From Mesodorylaimus sp. YZB2_4 (lineage: Eukaryota > Nematoda > Enoplea > Dorylaimida > Dorylaimidae), in NCBI GenBank assembly GCA_030248295.1, contig JASANH010000712.1:33095-97094 (forward strand): a DNA stretch of 64,000 bases, given 5' to 3'. This document shows positions 11,201 to 21,100 of this stretch, piece after piece (position 1 is the first letter of the stretch; each line of letters begins with the position of its first letter). A model generated the notes under the pieces. That model searched no databases. It saw only the letters and a list, made by a program, of their open reading frames with translations, and was not told the origin of the DNA. Position numbers and translations under genes: made by a program.

Positions 11201-11542
11201 TTTTGTCACCTATGGTATTCTGTACTTATGACAACAAGGATTGGCCAGGTGGGCCGCTGAGCCACGTAGTTATAGGCCGTGTCACCTCCTGCGTCTATTA
11301 TATGTCCAACTCCTCGGCCCAAGTGCATAAAACGCTCCGGCGATAGCGAGCTGCTTTATGCTGAACACGCGTTGTGGTCGCAGCAGCAGGATGCGCTAAT
11401 CGTAAAAGCAGAATGATTTCGAGGAAGGTTTTTCTCGTGCGCATTACTTCCCAGAGCAGCACCTATGAGACAGGTTTTTTCGATAAGGCAAAGTTCAGAT
11501 CTTTGTTGGTGCCATGGCGGCGTCCACAGTTTCCTTGCCTGA

Positions 11543-11673
11543 AGGCGCATTTATAGTCGACAAAATTCCTACACCTACCCCTAGGGTAGGAGTAATAGCA
11601 CACGCTTAAGTATATGGCAATTACACCTACCCTAGGGGTAGGAGTAGAAATTTTGTCGACTATAAATGCGCCT
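11543..11673. mobile_element. 131-bp MITE with TGA target duplication
   Basis: Terminal inverted repeats begin AGGCGCATTTATAGTCGACA and continue through AAAATT, CTACACCTACC and the CCTAGGGTAGG palindrome. The element is flanked by TGA on both sides (540-542 and 674-676 of the 11-kb line), a 3-bp duplication as made by PIF/Harbinger-type transposases. No coding capacity. A broken relative lies at 26,316-26,352. Confidence 0.8.
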
Positions 11674-12690
11674 TGAAACCTCTTCTCTCTTCGTGATATG
11701 TTGTGCACCAATGAGACCACGAAAAGGAAGAGAGGAAGGTCGATTAGAGCATTTTTTGGTAGTCCTTGGGAGTAGTCTGCCTGTAATTCAGTGTTGGGGC
11801 CGAATAGTGCTGTCGTACATCCGCGTTACCACCGTATTCGAGCGACTCTGCTGAATTTTTTCAAAAGTTTAAGCCTTGTTGACTTCTGCTGCGACACGGC
11901 GACAAATGATGAACACAATCGTAACTATTTTGACAGAAGTGTGTAAGCATAGCATACCGTAGATTTCCGAAACAGAAATAATATTAGCAAAACTCAAGCG
12001 CATGATGAGGGTGAAGCACAGAGCCTAAATTCTATGATTCAATTCTTTGCAACGAAACGAGCGCGTTGCTAGTTGCGGCGACAAACGAACTGATGCTTTC
12101 TTCTAAGGTTTCCGTTTCACTTAAAGTCACAAGGAGTTTTCTCCTAGTGTAAAACGAAAATATTTCCAGTGAAATCTTCTTTTTGTGGCATACGCAAGTA
12201 CAGTACAAAACGAGTGTATAGTATGTTCTGCACAGCATGTGCGACTGCACCGCATCAACACTGCGTGTATTTCACCTTATTCCAAATGGTTGTCGCTGGA
12301 TAGTGACTTCACCTCTTCTGTCTAAACTGAAACAGTGGACAGCGCCATTGTCTGCAATATTGCCTTCTTTGCTTCTCCCTTTTACTGAACCCTTTTACGA
12401 GTGAGCAATACGCCTTATCACAAGCACCATCTCATTCCCTTGCTGCTTCCAGCAATGATTCAAGGTACGTGATTGAGCTAGACACTCGTCCTGGGGTTTG
12501 GCTTCCCTGCTTTTTTTCAGCGTGCTTCAATTCGGTGGGAGATGGCATTTTGAATTGTTCAAAGTAGAGTCAGCCGACCTTGTTGGACTGATCACGTGGT
12601 AATCCCCACACAAGGCGTACACTCTATTTTCAGACTCAAAGTGCGAGCATTTGACGAGAACAATCTCCACTTTTCTTGAATTTGAATAAC
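11674..12690. other. intergenic, no gene recognised
   Basis: Short frames only, with no domain recognised on either strand. No RNA genes or repeats stand out. Confidence 0.4.
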
Positions 12691-12699
12691 TACTCTTCC

Positions 12700-13205
12700 G
12701 CATTTTAGACTTCGAGGACGAGGTTACCAGGAACAATCTGGACAATCGAATCAGGAAACCGGACATCAACAACAGCAGCAAGTACAACAGCGCTGAGCTT
12801 ACGATGAGTTCGGTCACGGAACCCAGGATTGTCGAAATTTGCTAGCCGCTCGAAACGTCTAGTAGAGAATCAAGGACAGGGTTGTCGGTATTGTGGCCGA
12901 GTGGAGCAAATAGTTCCCAATTGCCATCTCTTTACTCTGGCACGTTTTCGTTTAAATGGTCGAAATCCACAGTTGGCCAGTCAGCCTGTAAGTTCTTCGT
13001 CTGGGAATAACCAAGCAATAACTGGTAGTAGGAGCATCAGAGGTTTGGGTCCACGAGGAAAGATTTCTCGAGACCGTGGGGAAACTAGTTCAAATCGGAA
13101 TGTGCGAAGTTCGAATCAGGCGCACAATCTGGCCTTGGATCATCAGGAAGACAGGGAAGAGACAAGTCGAACATGTACATGTAAATCTATTCATGGATGG
13201 TTGTG
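12700..13205 (+). pseudogene. possible retroelement gag remnant
   Basis: Plus-strand sequence has a Gln/Ser-rich stretch near 12,725-12,795, then a zinc-knuckle-like FGHGTQDC near 12,815 and, in another frame, CRYCG-x8-C near 12,878-12,915, followed by a Ser/Asn/Arg-rich tail. Two adjacent degenerate CCHC fingers after a Gln-rich linker are what a decayed Gag would leave. Frames are interrupted by stops, and no polymerase follows. Weak evidence. Confidence 0.3.
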
Positions 13206-13686
13206 ACGAAGTCAATATTCAAGAAGCCTTTTAGCTTTGGCAGCTGTTGCCTAAAAATTCAGCATAAGCGCAAACAACAATTCTGACGAATAATAACGGC
13301 CTGCTGCTTCCATTGTTGTCGCTCAGCCTTCATAAAAGATGGCCAAGTTCCGCTGGCCATCTCGCAATTGTGAATCATGTCGGCTGCAAGGCGTGTGTCA
13401 AGAAATGTATTCCTTGCGTACAAGGAGAAACCATTCATGCGTGTATGGTGCTGTATTCTGAAAATGAAATACGACCTGATATTAATGAAGGACACGAAAT
13501 TACATGAGATTGAAACTACGACAGGGCAGTTTCACAATCAGTTTAGCACGCGTTCTGGATTCTGGGACATGTCCTAAACTCTAGGACAGTTTCAAGTCAT
13601 TTCACAATCAGCTGGATGTCCTCGGGTGGGACACTTAAGTGTCTTAAGTTTAGGACAAACTCGACCCTGTCCTAAATCACTTTCGG

Positions 13687-13962
13687 GTGTCTTCATTTTC
13701 TGAAGCTTACCGAATACTTCTGGGTGATAGTGGGTATCCTCTGAAGCCATATTTGATGGTTCCCCAGGCAGCAGGACAGGTCAAAGCTCATTGTAAGACT
13801 AGGTGCGCTGTTGAAAGATGCATTTGTGTTTTAAAAAGTCGATGGCATTGTTTGCATGTGAGGTCAAAGTTGAGATTTCGTTCGACTGCTAAATGTTGCA
13901 AGCTCATGTGCGCTTGCTGCGTGCTGCACAACATCGCTAGAGCCAATAGCTTTGATATTTGA
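13687..13962 (+). pseudogene. HARBI1-like transposase, C-terminal fragment
   Basis: About 90 codons remain. GDSGYPL carries the second catalytic Asp and the TRCAVER stretch the catalytic Glu of the DDE_Tnp_4 nuclease, followed by LKSRW and the ACCVLHNIA ending typical of the family. A full transposase has roughly 350-400 residues, so the N-terminal helix-turn-helix region and first catalytic Asp are lost. It ends at TGA 13,960-13,962. A non-autonomous remnant that cannot cut DNA alone. Confidence 0.8.
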
Positions 13963-13969
13963 GCGATGA

Positions 13970-14252
13970 TTTTTTTTCCCAACTCGCAAACCGTCCTCTG
14001 ATTGTGCGAAACAGCATTGACAGCGTCAGCGATCTCGCGCCATGCCGCAGCAAACTTCCTCTTGAAATTGTCCGTTTCAGATGGATTATCGAACAGTTGT
14101 TTGTGCTCCTTGTACGCCCGCAATAATGCTTCTTTTTCAGCCGAATTAAAATTTGGTCGTCCTTTCTGCGCCATCGAGGCGTTTCCCTCATGTGGTTTCG
14201 CTACTTTTTTCGAAGATGTACTTATCGACGCCATTTCCGCAGGTCTGATCAA
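13970..14252 (-). pseudogene. Harbinger Myb/SANT-like DNA-binding protein, N-terminal part
   Basis: The minus-strand frame opens near 14,235 and has an N-terminal basic segment, then the trihelix-like pattern FNSAEKEALL, KRKFAAAWREI and AVNAV with RTV-ELGKK, matching Myb/SANT-like partners of Harbinger transposases that carry the transposase to DNA. After about 13,970 the frame runs antisense through the transposase fragment, so its natural C-terminus is missing and the two genes converge at the deletion point. Confidence 0.65.
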
Positions 14253-14558
14253 AGAATAATCACTTTACAGGACATTTAGTTGACAAATCTTACGAATTTT
14301 CGAATAGTAATGGGTGCTCGGCTTGCTCCCCGCTTTTAGTTTTGTGGTCTGACAAGTGTCCGAAGTCACCTATTTTTCATTGTGACACAAGAAATGTCAT
14401 GTCCTAAGATGCGCCCAAATCTACAGATAAGACACCTCTAGGACAGCTGTTATGAAACGTCCTAAATTGTTGTCTCAGCGCTGTCCCAAGTTGCCGTCCT
14501 AAGTAGTGTCCTAAATTCGTACCTGTCCCAAACTTAGGACCGCATTGTGAAACTGCCC

Positions 14559-15134
14559 CCAGCTCAATTCCAGGCAGGCCTAAGCGCAATGCCGCACTCG
14601 AGCGACTGGCAAGGTTTTGCTTGAGAAATTGCAATAATAAGGGCAGGTACTGGGGCATAGCTGGCCTGGATGGTGTTATAGGGTGGGAAGCCGACTTTAC
14701 AGTAAGCTTGTGTGCTAGCAAGTACAGTTGCTTGCGTACAAAATACGCATACGCAAAGTTTGCGTTTACGCATTGAAATTTAGATGCGTTTACGCATACG
14801 CATACGCATTCTAACCAGTGTGCGCATGTACGCATACGCAAACTGGCTTGTACGCAATACACGCAGCTTGAGCTAAAGAATAAATTATTGCGCATTTTTT
14901 TCGAACAATGGCGACGATAGATAGGGGCAATGTGCTAACATACTCTCAATCCGTATTAGCAAAAATTCATGAAATGAAACTAGTAAAAGTAGTACATGTG
15001 CCCTGATGCGCCATCGGAGCAGGCCAGTCCAAACCGACAAAAGGTGATCAAGAAAGATCCTGCCTGGCTCTAGCTAGTCACATGCACTCGCGGTTTTGGG
15101 GTTGACAAGTAGACCATAACATCTAGCCTAATTT
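14559..15134. other. spacer with TACGCA hexamer repeats
   Basis: Between 14,725 and 14,870 the hexamer TACGCA and its complement TGCGTA recur many times in both orientations. No gene is recognised. The gypsy element that follows begins abruptly near 15,130, so this is probably old flanking sequence. Confidence 0.5.
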
Positions 15135-17786
15135 ATGTCACCCGCTTGGGGGAGGTGGCTCCTAGGAAATGCTCACATCTGCAGCTCTTTTATGTGGATA
15201 TTTCAGGGGGATTACACCCTTAGCATAACCCATGCCAAAGGGTGTAATAATGGAGCCGCCAATTGTCTATCTCGTCTGCCTGCAGCTGATGCAGTGCTAT
15301 TTGCGGCACTATCACCGAAGCAGCATTGCCTCGAATGTGGCCCTGCCACCCTTTTGGCTTTAGTCCCGTTGGTTGGCTCTGCCGATTCTGATTCCGGGTT
15401 CTCCGATGGGGAACCTGCTCCTGATTCGACGACTACCAACAGAAATGTAGTTCTTGCCTCACAGTCACCACAGGTTCGATTTTCTGCTCCAATGGATACA
15501 GAACCCGATGTATCGCCTTCTAATATCCAAGAAATTTTGCCTGTACCTTTACCCGAGAATTGGTTGGACAATTTCGTCAATCTGACCGATTCATCCAGTC
15601 TTGGTACAATTGCGGAGCAAAACGAATTCGTCGATCCTGATGGTATGTTCTGTGACTATGCCGATGCTATCGCCGATGCTCAGCATGTGCCTGGTGCTCA
15701 TGTTTGGCTTACCGACTCGACTCTAGATGGTAATAATGACGCCTCTCTAGAGCTGGGTGTGCAACCGGATGTAAACCTATCCGATGATTCCGATTCCGAG
15801 TGCGATTTGGAATTGATCGATGAGTTGGATCCGACGGATCAAGTGGAATCCGACAAATTAGGCATCGACGTCAAACAACTTGCGTCCGACGCGATTTCTG
15901 ATGCCTCGTCTCGGCAGACATTACTAAAGTTACAACATGACGATCCCGAACTGTCATCGATCATAGCGTATTTGGATGGTGATCTCAACCAACCGCAGAA
16001 AATCGCCAAGCTCGCCCAGGACTATCTTCTGGACGAAGATGGTGTCCTGAATCACCGATTGAATCATGCGGGTGAGTTAGTTGAGGGTAAGCACATTCAT
16101 GATCGTGTGGTTATTCCTCCTGACTTACGCCAATTTATATTCGATGCTGCCCATCGGGATGCTAATCACCCTGGGTTTGAGAGATTATTTTCAGCACTTC
16201 GTTGTAAGTTCTTTTGGTCGACGATGCGTCGTGATCTACGCCGATGGTGTGCCGAGTGTAGCACCTGCGCCCGCTACAAAGCGCCTCATCGATACGAGCG
16301 CCCGCCGATGGAAATCATCAAGCGGACGGCACCTTTCGACACCATTGCGATTAATGTTCAAGGTCCTTCCCCGATCTCTGAACATGGCAATCGTTTCGTC
16401 GTCGTGATCATGTGCATCTTCAGCAAATGGGCTGAAGCTCATGCAGTGCCTGATCAGAAAGCCGCTAGGATTGCGCGATTGCTAGTAGACGGTTGGATTA
16501 CCCGTCATGGGTCTCCACGCATTCTACTTAGTGATCGTGGCTCCAATTTCCTTTCAAAGCTGGTCTTAAGGCTTTGCAAGGACCTGGGAGTGAAGAAAGT
16601 ATCGACTACTCCGTATCATCCTCAGTGCAATGGCAACGTTGAAAACCTGAACAAATTGATCAGGTTTTCAATGGCTTCCTATGTGTTACCCGATCAGAAG
16701 AATTGGGATAACCGATTGCAACTGATTATGATGCATTATCGACACACACCGCATACAACAACTGGTGTTTCGCCTTACCTTATGTGTCATGGCCGTGATA
16801 TGCCGACGACACTCGACTCCCTATTATCTCGACCTCAGTCCGCGCCAGAATCTGGTACGGATTATGTGGATCAAGTTCGTCTCCATATGGCTACGATCGA
16901 TGCACGCGTTCGTCAAAGCATCGAATTGAATCAATTGCGTCAGAAATTGCGATATGATAAGAAGTCCCACCCGCTTTCGTTGAAAGTCGGTGATTGGGTA
17001 CGGAAACCCAATTACCATTTTCAACCAGGGATGTCTAGGAAATTGAGCCTTCATTGGTTAGGTCCATATGAAGTGGTCAAAATTCTAGGCGAATCTGGCG
17101 TCTTGATTCGCAATTTGCAAGATACATCGAAGCCTTTGGAACGATGGCATCCACAGCATTTGGTCCGAACTACAGAGCGCTTGGAAGGTCATGTGCCTCT
17201 CCAAGACGTCTCCGATGCGCCTATGGAATCTGCTCCGACACAGGATGGTATTTCACCTGATGCATCTACCAATCCTGGTGCTCCTGCGTCTCAACGTGGT
17301 CCTTTTCGAGTTGGTCAATACGTCTGGGCCAAGGTCACTGGCTTCCCCTGGTGGCCAGCACGAATCCAAGGCTATGGTCCAGACAGCGCTCATGACGATC
17401 CGACCAAACCGGCTGTCAAGAAGGCCCTCACTGACTCGTTGAAACGAATCAATACCGAGCAGGTTTATTGTGTTTATTTTTTCGTCGATGAGGACAAATA
17501 TGCCTATATCCGTGAGTCAGGTATAAAAGATTTTGAGACTAATCTGGTGTACTTTCAGAAGAAGCTCAAAATCAAGTCGTACTTGCCTCGACGTCACCAT
17601 CCAAAGAAAGGTCGTTTGAAACTCGCAATTTGCGAAGTTTTGAAACGGATTGAAGAAGCGAAGTTGGCATCTTCCCAGCCTGCAACGAGTGTTGAGGAAG
17701 ATCCGCCGAAGACACCTATCAATTGGTTCACATGGTCTCCAAGCATGACTCCCTCAGGAGAGCTTCTTGGAAAACGGTGGTATTAG
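15135..17786 (+). CDS. Ty3/gypsy Pol C-terminal part: RNase H end, integrase, PWWP domain
   Basis: 883 codons from ATG 15,135, although the true protein began further upstream. Residues 1-55 are the RNase H end (HAKGCNNGAANCLSRLP). Residues 60-270 are an acidic Ser/Asp-rich linker. The integrase follows: His/Cys zinc-binding (HRDANH, then CAECSTC) near 335-385, core near 400-520, GPY module (LGPYEVV) near 640. In the core the second Asp (467) and Glu (503) have the D-x35-E spacing, but the first catalytic Asp is Asn407 (AAT), predicted to abolish catalysis. Residues about 721-800 form a PWWP domain (VWAKVTGFPWWPARI, then YFFVDEDKYAYI), followed by a basic tail. PWWP domains bind methylated H3K36 and DNA, so this is probably a target-choosing module where chromoviruses carry a chromodomain. 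Confidence 0.8.
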   Translation: MSPAWGRWLLGNAHICSSFMWIFQGDYTLSITHAKGCNNGAANCLSRLPAADAVLFAALSPKQHCLECGPATLLALVPLVGSADSDSGFSDGEPAPDSTTTNRNVVLASQSPQVRFSAPMDTEPDVSPSNIQEILPVPLPENWLDNFVNLTDSSSLGTIAEQNEFVDPDGMFCDYADAIADAQHVPGAHVWLTDSTLDGNNDASLELGVQPDVNLSDDSDSECDLELIDELDPTDQVESDKLGIDVKQLASDAISDASSRQTLLKLQHDDPELSSIIAYLDGDLNQPQKIAKLAQDYLLDEDGVLNHRLNHAGELVEGKHIHDRVVIPPDLRQFIFDAAHRDANHPGFERLFSALRCKFFWSTMRRDLRRWCAECSTCARYKAPHRYERPPMEIIKRTAPFDTIAINVQGPSPISEHGNRFVVVIMCIFSKWAEAHAVPDQKAARIARLLVDGWITRHGSPRILLSDRGSNFLSKLVLRLCKDLGVKKVSTTPYHPQCNGNVENLNKLIRFSMASYVLPDQKNWDNRLQLIMMHYRHTPHTTTGVSPYLMCHGRDMPTTLDSLLSRPQSAPESGTDYVDQVRLHMATIDARVRQSIELNQLRQKLRYDKKSHPLSLKVGDWVRKPNYHFQPGMSRKLSLHWLGPYEVVKILGESGVLIRNLQDTSKPLERWHPQHLVRTTERLEGHVPLQDVSDAPMESAPTQDGISPDASTNPGAPASQRGPFRVGQYVWAKVTGFPWWPARIQGYGPDSAHDDPTKPAVKKALTDSLKRINTEQVYCVYFFVDEDKYAYIRESGIKDFETNLVYFQKKLKIKSYLPRRHHPKKGRLKLAICEVLKRIEEAKLASSQPATSVEEDPPKTPINWFTWSPSMTPSGELLGKRWY

Positions 17787-18172
17787 AATACACGTAACGT
17801 ACTTAATGGTTCTATCTCATTTGAATTTGCCGCGCTTGCGCATCTTCTCAATGAGACACGTCGTCTGCGCCGCTTATGTCAAGATGACCCTAAGTGTGCG
17901 CGTGGAATTCCCCAGGGAAAACAACAGGCCCTAGGCACTGGAAACCACGCCACTCGTGTTTTGTTTTCGATTGGCGTTGGGTAGTTTTGTTTTTCGAAGT
18001 GCCTTTTAGCTTTAGTTTTGTTTTCTTCCAAAGATTTTTGATTCCTAAATCTCTTTATTTGTGGCATTTATTTTGATTGCTCAAGGTTTTTGAATCTCAA
18101 AAATTCGGGTTTAATTTTACGGGTGGCCTGATTAAAATGTTTTAGGAAAGGCCCCCGCCTTCTACGTCTCCT
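17787..18172 (+). other. gap between pol and accessory ORF, possible splice acceptor
   Basis: No ORF. A pyrimidine-poor but A/T-rich stretch ends in TGTTTTAG|G near 18,147, about 25 nt before ATG 18,173. This could be the acceptor of a subgenomic message for the downstream ORF, as env messages are made in errantiviruses. No donor can be identified because the 5' part of the element is missing. Confidence 0.3.
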
Positions 18173-21100
18173 ATGGATGAGACGCCGGGTAGTATCACTA
18201 TTGATACTACCGGCCAACAGATTTCGACGGTCTCGCCTCCAGTGTCTGGTCCATCCGCACCAGCGCCTGGACATGGACCCGGCGATTCGTATTTGTTCTT
18301 GATGGCTGAAAATCAAGCGGCATTCCGTGAATTGGACCGACAGATTCGTGAGCAAGAATCGTTGGTCCACGATCTCGACAGAAAAACGATGGCGGCTGCG
18401 GTGTTCACCGCCACAGTGGTTCCGGACACGTCATTACAACGACGGAACATTTTGGCGCAGCAAAACGAACGTAAGTTACGTGATATTAGTTCCCATTTGG
18501 GTGAGGTAGCCGAAAAGGCGCCCATCTCTCAAGCGATGGTTACCGATCGGACGGTGCGTGCTGAATTGTACCACGCATTGGCCTGCATAGCCTTGCCAAA
18601 TACGTTGGCTTTTCAGCAATTGCACGCTTGCTACAACCGTGTTTATAAGTCATCCAGTATTCCCGGGTGATGGGTCTACTGTGACGTTTATCGGGCATTC
18701 TACGTCGATCGATGACATATACGCCGCATTCGATCGACTTTCCAATTTTTCGGCTACGTCGGGTGCAGTTAGTGTTTATGTGGTGGGTAAAAGCTGGTTC
18801 ACCACGGGACGTCCAGGCCTGAATCAAACGCGTCCCGACGACTTTACATATGCGTTCGACAACATCATGACGAATAGCGAGATTGTGGTGATGGCTTCAC
18901 CCGAAGATATCAATCGCATCGATGCAACCGACACAGACGCAGCGATGGACAAGCTGGTTGGCCTGGTGGCTGGCGCTTTTTTCTACACGATGGAGGCCGA
19001 ATTGCTGGAAGACAAGGTGGTCACTGCTTGCGCGCCCTACCATCCAGTGAAGTATCCCTCGAGTTTGGATCTATTGGGTCGAATGTTCCCCTCTAGACCA
19101 ATCTCGTTGGCCTACTTCATTGTGATTGCTGCGAAAAATGGCGACACCATTATCATCGACACGCAGAGCTGCGGAGTGAATCCCATCTATCGTCTACCAT
19201 TGATGTCGCTATTACTCAACGATGGTATCGGTAAGATCTTTTGGGACTATGAGTCGTTGTGCATGCTGGAACATACTTTGTTCCTTCGTCCCAATATGAT
19301 TCAGAATTTAGCGTACTTGTACGACGTGTGGTCGTTAGGTCAGACGTATGGTAGGCCCACGACCAAGAAGGCATTCCACGCGTCGTTCGCATACCAGTTA
19401 TCGCAATTATTCCATCAAAAGCTGGAATCGCCGCCGAACACGCTTGATGGTGCATTGAATGCGATATTCCCCTGCACCCAGCGGCCCCCGGCAATGGCGA
19501 TTTCTAGTTCTTTGAACGATTCGCCCAATTTACAGGACGATTTGGAGCGATGCTTGGCCGCACATGGTTTGGCGGTCATCGACTTTTGCATCGCCACAGT
19601 GGTCCTGCACGATCTGTGGTATTTGTCACAGCAAGGTCCGCCACTTTGGTTCTCAGCTCAGGTTTGGCAAGAGGTGATGACTGTCCCTATGCCACCTGCC
19701 TTGGTCGACGCCGCAAAACGAGTTCCGGATGCATTACCTGACTGCCGGTTCTGCACACATACTAGGTGCTATTATGCTTTCGTCGACGATTCTTAAATCG
19801 AACACGACCCATCCAAAGTTTCGGATCAGCACGTGCGTCTCGTTTCTGAGTACACCATTGCGCGCTGGAAATTGTCAGAATTGGTTGAACGACGCCGTTT
19901 ATTATGCGACTCCTAGGGATCGCGATATTTCCCGACGCCTGGCATTCCATCTACAAGTCCACCGGGACTCGCCGCCAGTTCTGCATCTGCCACTGCGCCT
20001 GCAGCACGGTCGAGCGTACCCGAGCCCTCGGGGATCCCGGGTGACGTATTGGCGTCGATCAAAGAAAACTTGCAAATTCAATCGCAACGCCCCGATGTCG
20101 CGGCCAAGGATCCAACCTTCTTTAAGCCCAACTCGCAGCAGTATCGACAGAAATTGGAACGGTTCGTCGCATACGTGCATCTGGCTGGGTTCCTATGGAA
20201 CAGGGTTCCCACTCAACGGTACATCTCTTGGGAAACGAGTCGTCGTGCAGCCTACAGTACATTTGATCGGGCCACAGGTCATATTTTGGATCGTCCTTTG
20301 CGTCCCTCGCCAGAGTTGTATGCCCAGGTTCGTTGGCTCCCTGAGTCTCTGAACCGGGGTGCGCTCTCCTTGCGAGATGCGATTACATTGACGACACCTG
20401 GTTTTCCAGTTAAGGAACTGGCGGAAACCACTTCGCCTTTATTCCCGCTGGATGATATGCCGATATCCGAACGATTGATGCCTGTCCCAGTGTACCAACT
20501 GGACGAAGCTTACCTCTCGTTTCGTGATTTTCCAATTACGCCTGGATCTGTGGCTCGCTGGTGCTGCGACATGTGGAAGTACCAGTGTTGCCAATACCTC
20601 ACGGTGCTGCAGGCCCAGGAGCCTTGGAATCGAAACCCTCGACTCCTGTTGGCTGCCGCCTTGGAATTAATCGGATTGCATTTGTGGTCCTTGTTTTACA
20701 GCGTGGAGAAATACGATCCCCAGCGAGATCTCCCTCTGAGTATCGTGGAGATGACGGCCGCATCTGGGGACTTTATTTCATTCGTTCGAAATTCGTTCTA
20801 TCGAATCACGGAAGCGGAATACCGTAAGTTAGTTGAGGGGAATGAGGATGGGCAACGTTTCAGCTTTTGGCCCTCCCCGGATGGGAAATGTGCGATGTTG
20901 GTTCCATGCAACAAGCACCAAATCACATCGCTGGTCTGTCAACATCGATCGAGGCTGATGGCGGGATACAGTGTCTCCCGCCTGGCTATCGTTTTGGGAT
21001 TTTCATTGCCGGACTGTTCTGGTTCGGTTTACTATCATCCGATTGGTTTGGATAGGCCTGAGACTGTGTCGTCCTCACTAATCTTTCTTAAGTATTTAGC

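Larger units (their letters stand above)
13524..14558 (+). mobile_element. internally deleted PIF/Harbinger element
   Basis: Seen: 15-bp terminal inverted repeats GGGCAGTTTCACAAT / ATTGTGAAACTGCCC. Subterminal clusters of TGTCCTAA/TTAGGACA words lie at both ends (13,568-13,680 and 14,395-14,545), probable transposase-binding repeats. Inside are the C-terminal end of a HARBI1-like transposase and, on the other strand, a Myb/SANT-like gene. Known: Harbinger elements encode exactly these two proteins. The first part of the transposase is missing just inside the left end, so the copy is a deletion derivative. Flanking triplets are ACA and CCA, a possible one-mismatch 3-bp duplication. Confidence 0.75.

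Noticed and set aside
19762..20352. Alternative-frame ORF bridging the two accessory-ORF pieces
   Set aside because: The main frame continues with coding-like composition across TAA 19,794 and TAG 19,911, so the 207-codon frame at 19,729-20,352 is a shadow.
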